This document shows, one piece after another, positions 62,283 to 64,000 of a stretch of 64,000 bases of DNA; position 1 is the stretch's first letter; each line of letters starts with the position of its first letter. The DNA is from CAVQJU01 sp963754955. GTDB taxonomy: Bacteria > Acidobacteriota > Vicinamibacteria > Vicinamibacterales > CAVVIG01. The notes below the pieces were generated by a model. It did not search any database. It was not told the origin of the DNA and worked only from the letters and a program-made list of their open reading frames with translations. The translations under genes and the position numbers were made by a program. Where the stretch lies: NCBI GenBank assembly GCA_963754955.1, contig CAVWHY010000001.1:682001-746000 (forward strand). The letters run 5' to 3'.

Positions 62283-62933
62283 ACACGCGCTGAGCGCCGG
62301 CTCGTCGCGGCTCTCAGCACGCCACGAGCGGTTCAGCGCTATTTAAACCGCCTGCCGTACAACAACGAGCCGGGAGGCCGCGCGACGCTGCGCAGCTTCA
62401 GGGGCGTGGTGGAACACGGCTGCGCCCATTGCCTCGAGGCGGCGCTGTTTGCGACGGTCGTTCTCGAACAGCACGGCTATCCCCCGCTGCTCCTCAGCTT
62501 CGAGTCGATCGACCGGCTGGATCACGTGATCTTCGTCTACAAGCAGCGCGGACGATGGGGATCGGTCGCGCGGTCGCGCGACCCGGGTCTGCATGGCCGC
62601 AAGCCGGTGTTCGCCACGCCGGCGGCGCTCGCCCGGAGCTACTGCGATCCCTACATCGACCTCACGGGCCGCGTGACCGGCTATGCGGTCGTCAACGCCG
62701 CGCGCGAGATGGGCGCGTACGACTGGCGGCTCGCGGAAACGAACGTGTGGAAAGTCGAACGGATGCTGCTCGACTACCCGCACCGGCCGATCGTGACGTC
62801 GGATGCGCGTACGAACCGGCTGCGCGCCCGGTACCGCGCGTTCAAGAAGGCGAATCCCGGCCGCAAGCCGCTGTGGTACCGCGGCTGCGACCGGTGGACC
62901 GAACTGCCGGCCGGCGATCGGGTCAGCTGGTAG
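62271..62933 (+). CDS. Transglutaminase-like hypothetical protein
   Basis: MTRFTRAERRLVAALSTPRA starts inside the repeat tract. The core has a possible Cys-His-Asp triad: Cys in VVEHGCAHCLEAALFATVVL, His in IDRLDHVIFVYKQRGRWGSV and an acidic residue in YCDPYIDLTGRVTGYAVVN. It ends PLWYRGCDRWTELPAGDRVS. 220 residues, no signal. The fold assignment is tentative. It may be an amidase or crosslinking enzyme. No ribosome site is evident, because the upstream bases are repeat. Confidence 0.65.
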   Translation: MTRFTRAERRLVAALSTPRAVQRYLNRLPYNNEPGGRATLRSFRGVVEHGCAHCLEAALFATVVLEQHGYPPLLLSFESIDRLDHVIFVYKQRGRWGSVARSRDPGLHGRKPVFATPAALARSYCDPYIDLTGRVTGYAVVNAAREMGAYDWRLAETNVWKVERMLLDYPHRPIVTSDARTNRLRARYRAFKKANPGRKPLWYRGCDRWTELPAGDRVSW

Positions 62934-62936
62934 CGC

Positions 62937-63242
62937 TCAGTCGAGATCGAAATCCCTGGTGGGTTTCGTGACCGGCTCCTGGCGGGCCTGCTTGAGAGCC
63001 TCCTCGAAACGCCGGGACAACGAGTCGCCGCGCGTCTTCTCGGCATCCACCGACTGCTGAAAGACGGCTTCGCGGCGCGCCGCTTCCTCCGCGAGGATCC
63101 GGTGGGCGTCGCCCAGTTCGGGTTTGTTCCCGCGTTCGGGTTCGCTGTGGGACACGACGCGCCCGAGGTTGGTGTCGATCACGAGCACCGACTGGCAACA
63201 GGGGCACGAAACCTCGATCTCCGATTTGAGCCGCGGCGTCAT
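62937..63242 (-). CDS. Small zinc-ribbon-like protein
   Basis: 101 residues: MTPRLKSEIEVSCPCCQSVL starts with a CxxC knuckle, then VIDTNLGRVVSHSEPERGNK and a charged helix (HRILAEEAARREAVFQQSVD) ending PTRDFDLD. A second Cys pair is not evident, so metal binding by one knuckle per chain would need a dimer. Function unknown. The ATG overlaps the stop of the lipoprotein gene (ATGA). Confidence 0.75.
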   Translation of the reverse strand: MTPRLKSEIEVSCPCCQSVLVIDTNLGRVVSHSEPERGNKPELGDAHRILAEEAARREAVFQQSVDAEKTRGDSLSRRFEEALKQARQEPVTKPTRDFDLD

Positions 63243-63667
63243 TTCTTTCCCTCTTCCTCGTTGCCTTTGAAGACACCCACGCCGGCGAGGCCGGCGAGGC
63301 CGCTCCCTTTCAGATCCAGCCGGACATCCACAGGGGCCCCGCTCTTGGTCGTAGCCGTGAGCCGGAGATCCTTGAGCTGCTGGCGCGCGAAGTCGAACCG
63401 GCGTCCGTACGCCTCGATGAAGATGCTGAGCGGCGTGTGGAGTTGCTGCCCCGCCGGAATGGATTCCACGGTCAGCCGATACTGGCGGTTGACCCAGATC
63501 TCGACCTTGTTCCAGTCGTCGTTCGTGCTGTTGGTGACGGTGAGACGCCCCGCTTCAAGCTGAAGCGCCGGGACGGTCTTCTTCGAGCAGGCCGACGCCA
63601 GGACGATCGCGAGCAGCATCGTGGCTGCGATCCGCGCCGTGATCCGGGGCCGGCAGCGTGGGCGCAC
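63239..63667 (-). CDS. Small lipoprotein of unknown function
   Basis: GTG start at 63667 is the best choice, giving RITARIAATMLLAIVLASAC with a lipobox before Cys. The mature part: LQLEAGRLTVTNSTNDDWNK, VEIWVNRQYRLTVESIPAGQ, IEAYGRRFDFARQQLKDLRL and VDVRLDLKGSG, a beta-sandwich-like small domain. 142 residues. Coupled to the zinc-ribbon gene. It may overlap the frameshifted end of the desaturase gene. Confidence 0.72.
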   Translation of the reverse strand: MRPRCRPRITARIAATMLLAIVLASACSKKTVPALQLEAGRLTVTNSTNDDWNKVEIWVNRQYRLTVESIPAGQQLHTPLSIFIEAYGRRFDFARQQLKDLRLTATTKSGAPVDVRLDLKGSGLAGLAGVGVFKGNEEEGKK

Positions 63668-63705
63668 GCCCCATCATACGACGCCCCGCCTGGCGGGCGC
63701 GTGCC

Positions 63706-64000
63706 TCAGCGTAGACGCGCGCGGGCACCGCCTGCACGTCCCACGCGAGCCCCACGGCTGCCAGGATGCGAATGACGTACCACGTCGGGATCGAACTCCC
63801 ACCAGAAGAACCCGTTGCGCGCGGCGCGCTGATATCGGTGGTGGTTGTTGTGCCACCCCTCGCCGGCGGCGAACACCGCCGTCAGGGCGTTGTTGCGCGA
63901 GTCGTCCAGCGTGTCGAAACGGCGGGAGCCGAACAGATGGTTGACCGTGTTGATCGCGAACGTGGCGTGCGCCAGCGTGACCGTCGGCACGCAGAACCCC
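63706..64000 (-). CDS. Fatty-acid desaturase, C-terminal fragment at window edge
   Basis: The frame enters at base 64000: FCVPTVTLAHATFAINTVNH, LFGSRRFDTLDDSRNNALTA and VFAAGEGWHNNHHRYQRAAR, which holds the third His box HNNHH of acyl-CoA/acyl-lipid desaturases. After GFFWWEFDP a frame change near 63790 is likely; the other frame reads GLAWDVQAVPARVYAEARAR and runs on into the lipoprotein start, so the true end is unclear. The enzyme is an inner-membrane di-iron desaturase introducing double bonds in fatty acyl chains. Confidence 0.85.
   Translation of the reverse strand, partial: GFCVPTVTLAHATFAINTVNHLFGSRRFDTLDDSRNNALTAVFAAGEGWHNNHHRYQRAARNGFFWWEFDPDVVRHSHPGSRGARVGRAGGARARLR

Overview
The window is high-GC bacterial chromosome. 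The gene content points to Acidobacteriota, probably a Vicinamibacteria-like lineage: a TonB-dependent receptor with an N-terminal carboxypeptidase-regulatory domain, a DUF6152-type protein, a fused MFS/spermidine synthase, several secreted DinB/cupin/NHL/M28/amidohydrolase proteins and a CCAEP-tail radical SAM protein. This placement rests on family recall only; the window has no rRNA. I saw no tRNA, CRISPR array, insertion sequence or prophage.

Layout. 0-12.4 kb is one long minus-strand run: an ABC ATPase (cut by the window edge), an MFS transporter, a fused MFS/spermidine synthase with a TPR tail, an NHL propeller, a di-heme cytochrome, a TonB receptor, an FG-GAP protein and a DUF6152 protein. 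Nearly all of these are broken by small frameshifts. 12.4-20.7 kb holds a MOCOS-like sulfurase coupled to a LIC_10091-like protein, a methyltransferase, two DinB proteins, a cupin, an ACT protein, a peroxiredoxin and a TPR/NTF2-like membrane protein. 20.7-27.2 kb carries tatC, then a drug-efflux-type operon (HlyD, ABC ATPase, ABC permease, TetR) divergent from a sensor kinase, with a perfect palindromic operator between them. 27.3-41.7 kb holds a matrixin pair, an MFS/M28 pair, an RRM protein, LysR plus an MFS carrier plus an aldolase, a full-length ALG1-like glycosyltransferase, NDH-2 and a molybdopterin oxidoreductase. 41.7-52 kb has YggX, an ATP-grasp ligase coupled to the CCAEP radical SAM protein, a POT transporter, a stand-alone LigD-type 3'-phosphoesterase, a Tat-exported dehalogenase, YvcK and a TPM/LemA/PH-cytochrome operon. 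52-64 kb has a penicillin acylase, DinB, a YheT-like hydrolase, an ankyrin protein, a winged-helix gene with a palindromic promoter, a deleted methyltransferase, an amidohydrolase, VOC, DUF72, SCO1, a transglutaminase-like protein and a partial desaturase.

Two patterns run through the whole window. First, gaps between genes are packed with several distinct families of imperfect short-word repeats, usually arranged as large inverted repeats. All seven convergent gaps of 70 bp or more contain such tracts, and in at least five genes the tract has become coding sequence (start codons, signal peptides or a C-terminus). Second, many genes lack a Shine-Dalgarno sequence and instead have a TANNNT-like -10 box 6-7 bases before the ATG, which predicts leaderless mRNAs. 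In two divergent pairs the two -10 boxes overlap or abut in a gap of under 20 bp.

About 18 genes show frame breaks, concentrated at 0-12.8 kb and 42-49.2 kb, while 13-41.7 kb is almost clean. This looks more like uneven consensus quality than true gene decay, except for the methyltransferase at 58.1 kb, which has lost its cofactor-binding core.
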